In this document: positions 5,977 through 6,018 of the stretch, piece by piece
Numbering within the stretch: the stretch's first letter is position 1
Layout: each line of letters starts with the position of its first letter
Origin: an uncultured Thermomicrobiales bacterium
Lineage (GTDB): Bacteria; Chloroflexota; Chloroflexia; Thermomicrobiales; UBA6265
Direction of reading: 5' to 3'
Length of the DNA stretch: 6,018 nt
Assembly: GCA_902806375.1 (NCBI GenBank)
Contig: CADCWK010000168.1
Location: forward strand, 1-6,018
The notes under the pieces: generated by a model
The model's input: the letters and a program-made list of their open reading frames with translations, nothing else
Database searches by the model: none
Told to the model about the DNA's origin: nothing
Program-made: the position numbers and the translations under genes

Positions 5977-6018
5977 CTAACCGGCGACGGCGACGGCGAT
6001 ACATTCGACTTCGACCTT
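5977..6018 (-). CDS. C-terminal end of a probable Rid (YjgF/YER057c/UK114) family protein, partial
   Basis: Reading leftward from the window edge, an open frame gives KVEVECIAVAVAG and then a TAG stop at 5977-5979. A final strand of the form 'VEVEcIAV' is how many Rid family proteins end; these small trimeric enzymes hydrolyse reactive enamine/imine intermediates such as 2-aminoacrylate. Only 13 residues are visible, so the family call is a pattern match and not proof. The stop lies about 39 bases upstream of the tRNA promoter's -35 box on the same strand. Confidence 0.5.
   Translation of the reverse strand, partial: KVEVECIAVAVAG

Overview
The window is about two-thirds G+C and densely packed with ordinary bacterial chromosomal genes. 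It encodes ribosomal protein bS21, which most Actinobacteria lack, together with a ComM/YifB ATPase, a stand-alone cyclodeaminase-type folate protein and a tRNA gene without an encoded CCA. That combination suits a high-GC non-actinobacterial lineage. Chloroflexota (for example Thermomicrobia-like) is my best guess, but it is an inference and not proven here.

Layout, left to right. Bases 1-180 hold a possible C-terminal fragment of a rightward gene (low confidence) and two hairpins. rpsU (bS21) lies on the minus strand at 184-366. A palindrome-rich 264-bp divergent intergenic region follows. The plus-strand pair comM (631-2151) and a 217-residue single-pass membrane protein (2198-2851) probably form an operon. 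A 160-bp convergent spacer separates these from two minus-strand genes: an ABC exporter half-transporter (3756-5570) and, downstream of it, a cyclodeaminase/cyclohydrolase family protein (3012-3668). Further right, also on the minus strand, is a self-contained tRNA-Val(CAC) transcription unit with a good sigma70-type promoter, the tRNA and an intrinsic terminator. At the extreme right edge, the last 13 codons of a minus-strand gene look like the C-terminus of a Rid (YjgF/YER057c/UK114) family protein.

The genes do not form one pathway. They cover translation (bS21, tRNA-Val), recombination of incoming DNA (ComM), one-carbon or folate metabolism (cyclodeaminase family), export (ABC transporter) and possibly enamine/imine deamination (Rid). 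I found no mobile element, CRISPR array, phage gene, toxin-antitoxin pair or biosynthetic cluster, and no convincing undescribed system. The most interesting non-coding signals are the hairpins and repeated GGGACGYYCC motif around the start of the ABC transporter gene, and the inverted repeats between rpsU and comM. The least characterised gene is the membrane protein after comM.
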